From NCBI GenBank assembly GCA_021404685.1, contig QWHC01000015.1:1-64000 (forward strand): a DNA stretch of 64,000 nt. Reading direction: 5' to 3'. Each line of letters starts with the position of its first letter. The stretch's first letter is position 1. Under the pieces are notes generated by a model. The model did not search any database and was not told the DNA's origin. It was given only the letters and a program-made list of their open reading frames with translations. The position numbers and the translations under genes are program-made. Shown here piece after piece: positions 19,097-27,766 of the stretch. Source of the DNA: Chloroflexi bacterium CFX4 (lineage in GTDB: Bacteria > Chloroflexota > Anaerolineae > Aggregatilineales > UBA2796).

Positions 19097-19422
19097 TTTA
19101 TTCGCCTGTGCGACTCATGTTGCCTGATGACTGCCTGCTAAATGGGGAAACAAGTTTACTTGCAAAGGATAATAGACGTGATCAGGCAGATTGTCAAGCA
19201 ACTTTGGCAGCGGGGAGTGGGGAAGGTTGTAGTATGCGTGGTGCGCCTTATTGTGATAGTCTAGAAGCGATTTCAAAATGAGTGTAGAGTAAAGGGCTTG
19301 CCCTTGCTGTAGGCGTTGGGCAGGCGGCACACAAGCGTTGGCTACCTGCCATTTTCCCTCAGGCGCATTCGCGGCTACAATACACAGTTATGAAAAGGTT
19401 TGCGCGCTGAAGGGAGTGTGCC
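19097..19422. other. divergent intergenic region between ctaE and the M23 peptidase gene
   Basis: A 326 bp stretch without a convincing gene. It holds the ctaE promoter (19169-19197) and the AGGGAG ribosome site of the peptidase gene (19411-19416). A 71-codon minus-strand frame at 19115-19330 runs through the promoter and has composition unlike the neighbours, so I do not call it. Confidence 0.7.
19169..19197 (-). promoter_or_regulatory. sigma70-type promoter of ctaE-ctaF
   Basis: On the minus strand: TTGACA (-35, plus positions 19192-19197), 17 bp spacer, TATTAT (-10, 19169-19174). The -35 is perfect and the -10 has five of six consensus bases. The predicted leader to the ctaE ATG is about 65 nt. 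The same hexamers and spacing occur before the tRNA-Asn gene. Confidence 0.75.
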
Positions 19423-21276
19423 GTGACCGTTTACAATGGCAAAGTGGCTGTTTGGTATGTGCATGGACGCACCGTTGCCGAGAACACCATTGATGAGATT
19501 ATCGGCGTGCTGCAAGAGTATGCACCGGCAGTCGAGGCTGTCTGGGTGAAAATTGGCGAGGCGAACGAGTGGATGGGCAACATCGGGCGTGGTGATCCCA
19601 AGCCTGATCTCGCCATTCGCGGCGTGGCAGACATTGACCGTTGGGTGAGCAAACTGGCGGCTGCCCGACTCGAATTCCATGCGTGGTACATCCCAAAGGG
19701 CATCAACCCAACCGCTGAGGCAGATTTGGTGGTGCAAGCCTGCAACCGACCCGGCGTGCGCTCGCTGATCATGGACGTAGAGCCGTTCACCGGCTACTGG
19801 GTCGGTGGGCGCAATAACGTGCGCCCCTTCATGACGCGCCTACGCGCCGGCGTGCCAGCCAATTTCCACATCGGCATGAGCGTAGACCCGCGCCCATGGC
19901 ATTTTAACAGCATCTTCCCGCAGGAATGGCGTCCCTACATCAATAGCATTCACCCACAAACCTACTGGGGCGATTTCAGCCAGACGCCCGATGCCGCGCT
20001 GCAAATGGTTTACAACACCTGGGGCAGCTACGGGCTGCCGATTATCCCCGTCTTGCAGGGCTACCAAGGTCCCGGCAACCGCCTGACCCGCGAAGATATG
20101 GATCGGGCGCGGGTGGTGGCAACCGTCACCTACAAAGCACCCGGCTTAAGTTGGTTCCGCTTTGGCACACTCAACCGCACGTGGTTCCCTGCTGTCAACG
20201 TCAAGATGACTGGCGAAGTGCCAAGCGGTGGTGGCGGCAAGCCAACCAACGGGCGCTACGGGGCAGAGGTGATCATCAAGCCGGGTGAGAATGGCTACGC
20301 CGAAGGCACTTATGATGGCTCACCCAACCCATTGCAGAGCTTCCAAAATGAGGAAGGTTGGACAAGCCGCTACCTTGCCACGAACGATGCCTTCAGCCGC
20401 GTTTGGGTGCGCTGGGCGCCGCGCTTGCCTGCCAGTGGTTGGTATGAGATTTCTGCCTATGTGCCTTCGCAGCACGGCTCAACACGCAATGCACGCTATA
20501 AGGTGAATGGCATCGTTGGGCAAATGACCGATTTTGAGGTGCGTGTGGCACAAGCAGTGGTGGATTCGCTGTGGGTGCCGCTGGGCGTCTATCAGTTTGA
20601 TGTAAACAATCCCAACGCGGGCGTGATTTTCCTGAACGACTTGACCGGTGAGCGCGGGCGTGAGATCGCCTTTGATGCGATCCGTTGGCGTCAGGTACTC
20701 GGTTGGAGCCAGCCACCGCGCTACCTTGCCGATGGTTTCGATTCGCCGGTTGGCTCACCGCAAGAGCGCCAGACGCCGGGCGGCACCACGTGGCCCGATA
20801 CGTGGTATTCCTCCAACCCATACAAGAATCGCTATTCGTTGCTTGGCACGCCAACCATTCACACCGGTGATGATTTATTGGTGAAGCGTGGTGGCACCTT
20901 CGGGCAGCCAATTTATGCGACGGCAAGCGGCATTGTGACGAATGCCAAGCGGCTGGCAGGCAGTTGGGGTGACGTGCTGGTCATTCGGCATGATCCACTG
21001 GTCGGCACAGGGCAAGTTGTCTACAGCCGCTATGGGCATGTGGGCGATATGCTGGTGCGCGTTGGTGATCGGGTGGTGCGCGGGCAGCGTATCGCGGTCA
21101 TCAGCGACGCCTACGGCGTGTTCCGTTCCGTGCCGCACCTGCACTTTGATATTAGCCCAACACGAATCTTAGAGAGTTCGCCCGGCGATTGGCCCGGTAT
21201 GGACATGACGCGCATTGAGCGTGACTACGACAATCCGCGCACCTTCATCTACGGCAACCGTCCCGTGAAGCCGTAG
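19423..21276 (+). CDS. barrel domain plus M23 metallopeptidase fusion
   Basis: A 617-residue protein in three parts. The N-terminal region (about 1-270) looks like a glycosidase-type TIM barrel (WVKIGEANEW, MDVEPFTGYW, INSIHPQTYWGDF). A beta-sandwich resembling the golvesin/xanthan-lyase ligand-binding type follows (about 285-425). The C-terminal M23 (LytM-like) peptidase has zinc ligands H480 and D484 (HTGDD) and the HLH pair H572/H574. M23 enzymes cut peptidoglycan cross-bridges or stems. No signal peptide follows the GTG start, which has AGGGAG 6 bp upstream; no better upstream start is seen. Export is therefore unexplained. The gene lies inverted between two cox gene blocks. Confidence 0.78.
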   Translation: MTVYNGKVAVWYVHGRTVAENTIDEIIGVLQEYAPAVEAVWVKIGEANEWMGNIGRGDPKPDLAIRGVADIDRWVSKLAAARLEFHAWYIPKGINPTAEADLVVQACNRPGVRSLIMDVEPFTGYWVGGRNNVRPFMTRLRAGVPANFHIGMSVDPRPWHFNSIFPQEWRPYINSIHPQTYWGDFSQTPDAALQMVYNTWGSYGLPIIPVLQGYQGPGNRLTREDMDRARVVATVTYKAPGLSWFRFGTLNRTWFPAVNVKMTGEVPSGGGGKPTNGRYGAEVIIKPGENGYAEGTYDGSPNPLQSFQNEEGWTSRYLATNDAFSRVWVRWAPRLPASGWYEISAYVPSQHGSTRNARYKVNGIVGQMTDFEVRVAQAVVDSLWVPLGVYQFDVNNPNAGVIFLNDLTGERGREIAFDAIRWRQVLGWSQPPRYLADGFDSPVGSPQERQTPGGTTWPDTWYSSNPYKNRYSLLGTPTIHTGDDLLVKRGGTFGQPIYATASGIVTNAKRLAGSWGDVLVIRHDPLVGTGQVVYSRYGHVGDMLVRVGDRVVRGQRIAVISDAYGVFRSVPHLHFDISPTRILESSPGDWPGMDMTRIERDYDNPRTFIYGNRPVKP

Positions 21277-21286
21277 GCATCATAAA

Positions 21287-21322
21287 AAGCCTGTGAGTCT
21301 GTTCAGGCAGACTCACAGGCTT
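21287..21322 (-). terminator. intrinsic terminator of the ctaCDE2 operon
   Basis: A perfect 15 bp stem with a 6-base loop (arms 21287-21301 and 21308-21322). Read on the minus strand it is followed by a T run (CTTTTTATG), giving a strong terminator for the operon that ends at 21353. On the plus strand, after the M23 gene, the T tract is missing but the hairpin may still act. Confidence 0.85.
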
Positions 21323-21352
21323 CATGGCTACGCTACCGCCGTTGTGTGCAGC

Positions 21353-22363
21353 CTACTTCTGGAAGGTGCCGCGCAAGCCGCTCAGGATGTCGTTAATCCA
21401 TGTGATCACAAAGTCGGCAAGGCGCAAGGGCCACGGCGGATTCTTGATCGGCTCAGGCTTCATTTCCTTTGCGGTGTTCACCTCGCGGTTGGTGTAGCGC
21501 ATCAGCAGCGCCAAGCCAATGGCAAGGCTTGCCACTGCACCAATGACCACCACTGCAATCACGATGAAGGTAATCAGCTTGTCACCGGTCACAGCGGCGG
21601 CAGAAGCTGCTTCATTGGTTGTTTGTAGGCGGCTGACTGGCACAATCGGGTTGGTGGCGATCATGAAGATGATGAACACCAACCCAAGCGTAACTGCCAC
21701 CGCCACGCCGATGGGCTGAAGCATTGGGCGGAATGTCTCGACCAGCGGCGGAACAACCTTACGAACGAGTGCTATAGCATCCCGCACGCGGAAGCGCGGC
21801 TTCTGCGCCGCCTCTACAGCCGCCCAATACGTCGGACCTTCATGGGCAGATGCGCCGGGTGCCATAGCGCCCATGCCCCACAAAAAGCCGAACGTTGCGC
21901 CAAAGCCTGCCATAATCAGCAGCGAGCCTTGCACGATGCCACCGCCCGGCGCAAGCGGAAATGCCACAAGGAAAGTAACATACGCAGGCACAACTAAGAC
22001 CGCCACAATGCCCACACCTATAAAGCGCTTGAGCAAGAAGCCATGTGTGATCATGCCGCCCGGCACTAGGGCGAGGTAGACCGTCAGCGCCACAAGGATC
22101 GTGCCGAAATCAGCCGTTTGCGGCGGCACCGGCCAGTGCAGCAGCAAATGGACTGGCACATGCAGGATCAGGCCGAGCAGCAAGCCCTTGACGCCGCCAA
22201 ACAGCACGCCGAAAATCGCCATGCACAGCAGCGCCACAATATATTTTTCACCGAGTGCCAGCCCTGCATAAGCTGCACCAGCCACCACGCTGCCCAAGAT
22301 CATCCCGTTCACCGCACGGATGAAGCCGGGACGGATCAGAAAGCCGGGAATCGGTAAGACCAT
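21353..22363 (-). CDS. multi-pass membrane protein of the cox operon, unknown function
   Basis: A 336-residue protein with roughly seven or eight hydrophobic segments in two blocks, about 15-165 and 220-290. They are separated by a soluble loop (residues 170-215) with a basic segment (KPRFRVRDAIALVRKVVPP). The protein ends in an amphipathic tail (LADFVITWINDILSG). I recognise no family. It directly follows ctaE2 (37 bp gap), has a GAGAGGC ribosome site and precedes the operon terminator, so a role in oxidase assembly or as an accessory subunit is inferred from position only. Confidence 0.65.
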   Translation of the reverse strand: MVLPIPGFLIRPGFIRAVNGMILGSVVAGAAYAGLALGEKYIVALLCMAIFGVLFGGVKGLLLGLILHVPVHLLLHWPVPPQTADFGTILVALTVYLALVPGGMITHGFLLKRFIGVGIVAVLVVPAYVTFLVAFPLAPGGGIVQGSLLIMAGFGATFGFLWGMGAMAPGASAHEGPTYWAAVEAAQKPRFRVRDAIALVRKVVPPLVETFRPMLQPIGVAVAVTLGLVFIIFMIATNPIVPVSRLQTTNEAASAAAVTGDKLITFIVIAVVVIGAVASLAIGLALLMRYTNREVNTAKEMKPEPIKNPPWPLRLADFVITWINDILSGLRGTFQK

Positions 22364-22400
22364 GTTTTGTTGCCTCTCTACGTTGTAAAGTAAAGCGTGC

Positions 22401-22994
22401 CTATAGCACGTAAATGAAGGCGAAGAAAAACAGCCACATGGCGTCTACAAAATGCCAAAAGACGACCGCTGCCTCCACGCCCCAATGCTTTTCCGCTGAA
22501 TAGTGACCGCGCCGCACGCGCAGCAGCACCACGCCCAAGATCAGCGCTGCCACCACCACATGCAGCCCGTGAAAAGTGTTCATTGCCAACACAATCGAGC
22601 TATAGGCGCCGCTGGGCGGCACTTGCGCCGAAGCTGCCAACAAGCCCACAAAGAATACCACGCCTAGCGCAAGCGTTGCCAACCCAAAGCGCAGCGTGGC
22701 GCTAAGCTGGCTGGCGCGGACTGCCTTCAACGTGCGCGAGGCAGTAAAACCACTCAGTAAAATCACGATGGTGATCAGGATGGGCAGCGTTACCTCAAGG
22801 CGCTCCACGCCGGGCGGCGGCCACGAAGGCTGCACATTCCGCATCAGCAGGTTGGCAAACACAAAAAAGACGAACGCCATGCCGTTGGCAAAGCGCCATA
22901 GCAGCAAGCCTAAACGGGCGTTCTTAAGCGCCTGCGCTTGCTGAAACTGATCGTGATCGAATGCGGTCTGCATCTTGGCAAAATTCGCCGTCAT
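22401..22994 (-). CDS. ctaE: diverged second cytochrome c oxidase subunit III
   Basis: A 197-residue heme-copper oxidase subunit III family protein with five membrane helices. It keeps the family signatures NTFHGLHVVVAAL, KHWGVEAAVVFWHFVDAMW and the YVL end. Where the canonical copy has the membrane Glu (SEMFLF), this copy reads RFANGMAFVFF with no acidic residue. It is therefore a paralogue whose proton-uptake support role may differ. It lies 96 bp after ctaD with a GC-rich hairpin in the gap, so it may be expressed less than ctaC-ctaD. Confidence 0.85.
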   Translation of the reverse strand: MTANFAKMQTAFDHDQFQQAQALKNARLGLLLWRFANGMAFVFFVFANLLMRNVQPSWPPPGVERLEVTLPILITIVILLSGFTASRTLKAVRASQLSATLRFGLATLALGVVFFVGLLAASAQVPPSGAYSSIVLAMNTFHGLHVVVAALILGVVLLRVRRGHYSAEKHWGVEAAVVFWHFVDAMWLFFFAFIYVL

Positions 22995-23054
22995 AATGCG
23001 CGGCTACCTCATAAAACTCATTACTGCTCAACGATACACTGCACAGTTATACGA

Positions 23055-23077
23055 AGGGCGGGATGTTCGCCCGCCCT
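23055..23077. repeat. GC-rich palindrome between ctaD and the second ctaE
   Basis: AGGGCGGG, a 7-base loop, then CCCGCCCT: an 8 bp perfect stem in the ctaD-ctaE2 gap. There is no T tract on either side, so it is more likely an mRNA-stabilising or processing hairpin than a terminator. It resembles palindromes at 30890-30912 and 31485-31507. Confidence 0.55.
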
Positions 23078-23090
23078 GCGCTTGCTTAGA

Positions 23091-24800
23091 TTAATCGCCA
23101 GTAGCGGGGCGCTCAATTGGCTGATCGCCGTGTCCATGCCCATGACCGCTCGTCGGCAGCGCCACTTTGCCGCCGCTGGCAAGGTAGGCAGCGCCTTCCG
23201 GCGTGCCATACCCATACGGGTCGCTGGCAGGGATGGGCGGCTCATCAAAGTTGAGTTCCGGCGGCGGTGAGCTGGTCATCCACTCAAGGCTGAGCGCACG
23301 CCATGGATTGTTGCCCGCCGGCTTGCCCGCCACCAAAGAGACCGCCACATTGACCAAGAACGGCACGACTGCCACCGCCATGATCAGCGCGCCAATGGTC
23401 GAAAGTACGTTCAATGCCTCGTACTTCGGATCATAGGTGTAGATGCGGCGCGGCATTCCTTCCAAGCCCAAAAAGTGCATCGGGAAGAAGGTGAGGAAGA
23501 AGCCGACGTAGGTGAGCGCAAAGTGAATCTTGCCCAAGCCTTCGTTCAGCATTCGCCCTGTCATCTTGGGGAACCAGTGATAGATACCGCCAAAGATCGC
23601 CAAGACCGAGCCGCCGAACAGCACGAAGTGGAAGTGCGCCACCACGAAATAGGTGTCGTGCAGGTGAATATCTACTGGAATCGAGGCGAGGAACACGCCC
23701 GTGATGCCGCCTAGCACAAACATCGAAAGGAAGCCGAGCGAGAACAACATCGCACTGGTGAAGCGAATTTTACCGCCCCACAAAGTGCCGATCCAGCTAA
23801 ACATCTTCACGCCGGTTGGCACTGCAATCAGCATGGTGGTGAGCATAAACGGGATGCGCGCCCAAGATGCCAACGAGGTGAACATATGATGTCCCCACAC
23901 GATGCAGCCCAAGAAGCCGATGGCAAGGCTGCTCAGGGCGATGAAGCGGTAGCCAAAGACAGGCTTGCGCGCATGAACCGACAGCACATCCGAGAGGATG
24001 CCCATCGCTGGCAGCACCATGATGTAGACCGCTGGATGTGAGTAGAACCAGAAGACGTTCTGCCACAGCAGCGGATCGCCGCCCGTCGCCGGGGAGAAGA
24101 AACTGGTGCCTGCCAAGCGGTCAAAGAGCATGAGCGTCAAGCCGCCAGCCAGGAAAGGCGTCGCCACAAGGATGATGATCGAGGTGGCAAAGATTGACCA
24201 TACAAAGAGCGGCATCTGCCACATGCTCATGCCGGCAGGGCGCATGTTGAGGATGGTCACAATGAAGTTGACGGCGCCCAAAATGGAAGATGCGCCGATT
24301 AGGTGCAAGCTGATCGCCCACAGTGTCTGCCCATCAAAGGGGCTGAACTGCGGACCTGAGAGCGGAAAATAGCTCGTCCAGCCTGCTTGTGCCGGTCCGA
24401 CCAGCCAGCCCGCCAACATCACCAAACCTGCCGGTGGCAACATCCAAAAGGCGAGCGCATTCAGCCACGGGAACGCCATATCCTTCTGCCCAAGCATGAG
24501 CGGCACAAGGTAGTTGCCAAAGCCCGCCAACATCGGCACGACGAACAAGAAAATCATGATGGTGCCGTGCATGGTAAAGAGCGTGTTATAAGCACCACCA
24601 TCCACCATCAGGCTGGCGGCTGGCGTCAACAGCTCAATGCGGATGAGTTCCGCCAGCAGACCACCCACAAGGAAGAAGAAAAAGGAAACGACAATGTATT
24701 GAATGCCGATGACCTTGTGATCAATGCTCCACACAAGGTATTTGCCAATGCCACGCGGCTTCGGTACTGCGGCGGCAGTTGGCTTAACTGTGGTTGCCAT
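23091..24800 (-). CDS. ctaD: cytochrome c oxidase subunit I (A2-type caa3 oxidase)
   Basis: Catalytic subunit of the proton-pumping oxygen reductase, 569 residues with about 12 membrane helices. Visible ligands are the low-spin heme His in FTMHGTIMIF, the CuB His residues in SHPAVY (with the cross-linked Tyr) and WGHHMF, and the heme His pair in VAHFHF. Helix VI reads FYSHPAVY: the Glu of the A1-type D channel (GHPEVY) is absent and the Tyr-Ser motif of the A2 type is present. The C-terminal tail is His-rich (GHGHGHG). It follows ctaC by 43 bp and has GAGAGGC before its ATG. Confidence 0.95.
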   Translation of the reverse strand: MATTVKPTAAAVPKPRGIGKYLVWSIDHKVIGIQYIVVSFFFFLVGGLLAELIRIELLTPAASLMVDGGAYNTLFTMHGTIMIFLFVVPMLAGFGNYLVPLMLGQKDMAFPWLNALAFWMLPPAGLVMLAGWLVGPAQAGWTSYFPLSGPQFSPFDGQTLWAISLHLIGASSILGAVNFIVTILNMRPAGMSMWQMPLFVWSIFATSIIILVATPFLAGGLTLMLFDRLAGTSFFSPATGGDPLLWQNVFWFYSHPAVYIMVLPAMGILSDVLSVHARKPVFGYRFIALSSLAIGFLGCIVWGHHMFTSLASWARIPFMLTTMLIAVPTGVKMFSWIGTLWGGKIRFTSAMLFSLGFLSMFVLGGITGVFLASIPVDIHLHDTYFVVAHFHFVLFGGSVLAIFGGIYHWFPKMTGRMLNEGLGKIHFALTYVGFFLTFFPMHFLGLEGMPRRIYTYDPKYEALNVLSTIGALIMAVAVVPFLVNVAVSLVAGKPAGNNPWRALSLEWMTSSPPPELNFDEPPIPASDPYGYGTPEGAAYLASGGKVALPTSGHGHGHGDQPIERPATGD

Positions 24801-24843
24801 AATTTAACGCCTCTCTCGTCTATTTCCCGCGATGTTCTGTGGA

Positions 24844-25968
24844 TTATTCATCTCTAATGGTCAACAGGTAGTTGACAATTGCCTCAAGGTCATCTTCGCT
24901 CATCACGTTCGGATTACCGTAGTTCTGAGGCATTACGCCAGCGGCATAGCCCGCCACAAGGTAGAGATTCGGGTTCACAATCGAGCCGCGGATGTAGGCG
25001 GCTGCGTCCGTGCCGCCGACCAAGCCTTCGCCGCGCTCAGCGTGACCTTCGGCGCGTGTTGCAATGCCATTCAGGCTTGGGCCAATATTGCCCGCCAAAC
25101 CAACATCATCCAAAATGTGGCAAGCGCCACACGCATACTTGTTCACAATAAGCTGCCGTCCAACCTCTGGCGAACGCGGATCGCTGGCAGTCTCTTTCGC
25201 CTTTGCGTATAGGGTGGCGATATAGTCATCGAATTCGTTTTGCTCAATGACGACAACCTTGTTGATCAGCGACATGGCAGCATGACCAACACCGCACAAC
25301 TCTGCGCAGACAACCCACCACTCGCCCTTTTCAATAGGCGTGAAGTACGCCTCCGTCACCCGTCCGGGCGTAGCGTCCTGCTTGATGCGAAACTCGGGAA
25401 TGTAGAAGGAATGGATCACATCTTGCGATTCAATGATGGCGCGCACGGGACGGTTCAAGGGCAAGTAGAGCGTTGAATCGAGCATGTACTGCTGGATTTT
25501 CTCGCGCAGTTCAGGTGTCACCTCAGGATCGCTGTCTTCGGGCATCTCGTAGGTGAACTTCCAGGCGAACTGCTGACCAACCACCCCTACCCGCACTTCG
25601 TTATCTTTCGGCTCAGGGTTGCGAATGGTCACGTAGACCTGATACGAATAGATCGAGAGGACGAACACAATCACGGCAGGGATGGCAGTCCAAGTGATTT
25701 CTAGTGCTGTGTTGCCATGAATGGGCGCACCATCGGTCTCATCGCCCGCACGGCGGCGGAAGCGGATGATCGAGTAGATGATGCCGCCTTCCACAATCAG
25801 GAAGACCACCACGGCAATGGCGAGCATAAAGTTAAAGAGCGAGTCCACAGCGGCAGCTTCTGCTGAAGCGGCAATGGGAAAAACGCGAGCAGTTAGCCCG
25901 ACGAATATCCCTATCGCAATGAAGACCGCGCCCACGATGAGGTAGATCGCAAACCGATTGAGCTTCAC
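24844..25968 (-). CDS. ctaC: cytochrome c oxidase subunit II with fused cytochrome c
   Basis: Subunit II takes electrons at the CuA site. The 374-residue protein has an N-terminal hydrophobic segment, two membrane helices (to about residue 110) and a cupredoxin domain with CuA ligands in VIHSFYIPEF and CAELCGVGHAAM. It ends in a cytochrome c domain with heme site CGACH and a probable axial Met in GVMPQNYG. This fusion defines a caa3-type oxidase, matching the A2-type subunit I. The start is GTG. It is the first gene of ctaC-ctaD-ctaE2-membrane protein. Confidence 0.95.
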   Translation of the reverse strand: MKLNRFAIYLIVGAVFIAIGIFVGLTARVFPIAASAEAAAVDSLFNFMLAIAVVVFLIVEGGIIYSIIRFRRRAGDETDGAPIHGNTALEITWTAIPAVIVFVLSIYSYQVYVTIRNPEPKDNEVRVGVVGQQFAWKFTYEMPEDSDPEVTPELREKIQQYMLDSTLYLPLNRPVRAIIESQDVIHSFYIPEFRIKQDATPGRVTEAYFTPIEKGEWWVVCAELCGVGHAAMSLINKVVVIEQNEFDDYIATLYAKAKETASDPRSPEVGRQLIVNKYACGACHILDDVGLAGNIGPSLNGIATRAEGHAERGEGLVGGTDAAAYIRGSIVNPNLYLVAGYAAGVMPQNYGNPNVMSEDDLEAIVNYLLTIRDE

Positions 25969-26311
25969 GGCTATTCAGGCACTCCGTTATAACTATTTAC
26001 GCGGATATTGTGAAGGCTTTCATTAATGAATCTGATTATACCGCTTCTAGGCGAAATAGGCTAATACGAATTGACCGAAGGGCAAATTTTGCTCAACGCA
26101 CATTAGGCTTGCCTTAAAAAGGCGAGCGCATAAGGGCAGTTTGCTAGAAGCTATTCTGTGTACCGCAACAGAATTTCGCCTGTGAAGCGCGCAACGCACA
26201 TCCCAGGTGGCTGTTTCCGAGCAGGCTTCCTTCGCAAACCTACCCTTTAGGCGTTTCTTGAAAGGCGCTCTAAAATCTGTGGCAGATAAACGCATTGTGA
26301 GGCACAGCCGA
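25969..26311. other. divergent intergenic region upstream of ctaC
   Basis: A 343 bp region without a credible gene. On the minus strand a TATAAT (plus 26035-26040) lies about 66 bp before the ctaC start, but no good -35 is at the right distance. An imperfect hairpin (GCTTGCCTT / AAGGCGAGC) lies around 26108-26130. Frames at 26047-26295 (minus) and the upstream extension of the DUF427 frame look like noise. Confidence 0.55.
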
Positions 26312-26806
26312 ATGAATCAACAGCGCATACCGCCCGCCGCAGGGCAAGAATCCGTGTGGGACTATCCGCGCCCACCACGCCTAGAGCCAACCCAGAAACA
26401 TATCCGCGTCGTGTTTGGCGGCGTCCTCATCGCCGAGACGCGCCGCGCCCTACGCATCCTAGAGACTAGCCATCCGCCTACCTACTACATCCCACCGCAG
26501 GATATTCAAATGCAGCACTTGCAGCCGATTGACCGCCAAACCTTCTGTGAATACAAAGGCGCAGCGTCCTACTACACGGTAGTTGTTGGCGAGAAGCGCG
26601 CACCTGCCGCCGCCTGGTACTACACTGCGCCCAATGCTGCCTACGCCGCGCTCAAAGATCACGTCGCTTTCTATGCCAGCCGCATGGACGCCTGCTATGT
26701 GAATGATGAGCAAGTGCAAGCGCAAGCTGGCGATTTCTATGGTGGTTGGATCACCAGCGATATTGTCGGACCGTTTAAGGGTGCGCCCAATACTTGGGGC
26801 TGGTAG
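26312..26806 (+). CDS. DUF427 domain protein
   Basis: A 164-residue soluble protein of the DUF427 family. These are small mainly-beta proteins of unknown function. The typical core is visible (RVVFGGVLIAETRRAL, TFCEYKGAASYYTV, AAWYYTAP, DHVAFYASRMDACYV). I start at the ATG at 26312; the open frame continues upstream to 26207 but the added 35 residues are not family-like. It converges with the ABC-2-like gene, 1 bp between their ends. Confidence 0.82.
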   Translation: MNQQRIPPAAGQESVWDYPRPPRLEPTQKHIRVVFGGVLIAETRRALRILETSHPPTYYIPPQDIQMQHLQPIDRQTFCEYKGAASYYTVVVGEKRAPAAAWYYTAPNAAYAALKDHVAFYASRMDACYVNDEQVQAQAGDFYGGWITSDIVGPFKGAPNTWGW

Positions 26807-26807
26807 G

Positions 26808-27746
26808 CTAGGTGAGCTGCCGCAACCGCCGCACACCAACACTGAACGCCACGCCGCCTATCAACACGGGCAAGCCGATCACCGTCAGCGCCAAAACCGC
26901 CGTCTGCTGCGCGTAGACAGCCGTAGCTGATGGCGGAAAGGCTGCTACCACTAACGGAGTCCAATGCCCAAACGGCACCAGCAGGCTTGCCAGCACACCA
27001 ATCGGTGAATTGAAGGTCAGCCACAGGCTGCACAGCGCATTCAGACCGCACACACCAAGCACCAGTGCTGTATAGGCATACAGCTTCGCCCAGAGCGCTT
27101 GCCGCACCAACACTGCGATCAGCAGGCTGACGCCCGCCACCATGAACGCCTCTGTGAAAGGTTGCAGCAGGAACATGATCACGCTGAGCAGATCAAAACT
27201 GCCAATCAGGCTGATCTCACGGTTGCGCTGTGCAGCAAAGGCAACGGGCAGCACCAACAGAGCGCTAAAGCGCAGCGCAAACAACACGCGCAGCAGCCCA
27301 AACCACGTCCTGCCAACTGTCAGCACTTTTGTGATTGCCAGCTCGTCCGCCACATAAGGCGTCAGGCGCAGCACGCGCCACGTTTGCGATTCAAGTTCGC
27401 GCCCAAAGCTGTAGGTCATCTGGTTGGCAATGCCGATCAGCAGCGCCCAATACAGCACGGAATGCATTATCACCAAGATGATCGGCGTGCCAAACGGCGT
27501 CAGGAAGGGCGCCATTAACGGCACAAGCGCCGTGTTTGGCATGTGATAGAACAAGACCGCAAAAAAGAACAAGCCGCCGTGAATCAGCGCGGCAAAACCA
27601 ACCAGCGCCCAAAAATTCGTGAAGCGGCGCACCCATTTTGGCATGGCGTCGGGCATAAAATGGGCATCGCGCAGCGCCACCGGATGCCGCGCATCTAGCA
27701 TAGGGAAGCGCCGTAGCGCTCGCGCCCAATAAGGTTGCCTCATCAC
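26808..27746 (-). CDS. ABC-2-like multi-pass membrane protein
   Basis: A 312-residue protein with a short cytoplasmic N-terminus and about six or seven membrane helices. The cytoplasmic segment WRVLRLTPYVADELAITK resembles the coupling region of ABC-2 permeases of the type that work with an ATPase for polymer or drug export. No ATPase gene is adjacent, so the partner is unknown. The next gene on the same strand (a methyltransferase) lies 20 bp upstream, so they are probably cotranscribed. Confidence 0.6.
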   Translation of the reverse strand: MMRQPYWARALRRFPMLDARHPVALRDAHFMPDAMPKWVRRFTNFWALVGFAALIHGGLFFFAVLFYHMPNTALVPLMAPFLTPFGTPIILVIMHSVLYWALLIGIANQMTYSFGRELESQTWRVLRLTPYVADELAITKVLTVGRTWFGLLRVLFALRFSALLVLPVAFAAQRNREISLIGSFDLLSVIMFLLQPFTEAFMVAGVSLLIAVLVRQALWAKLYAYTALVLGVCGLNALCSLWLTFNSPIGVLASLLVPFGHWTPLVVAAFPPSATAVYAQQTAVLALTVIGLPVLIGGVAFSVGVRRLRQLT

Positions 27747-27766
27747 ACACCTAACCTATTCCGAAA

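Noticed and set aside
19115-19330. 71-codon minus-strand frame in the ctaE-M23 gap
   Set aside because: It overlaps the ctaE promoter, has no ribosome site and its composition is unlike neighbouring proteins.
26047-26295. 82-codon minus-strand frame upstream of ctaC
   Set aside because: Arg/Cys-rich, no motif, and lies in the divergent control region.
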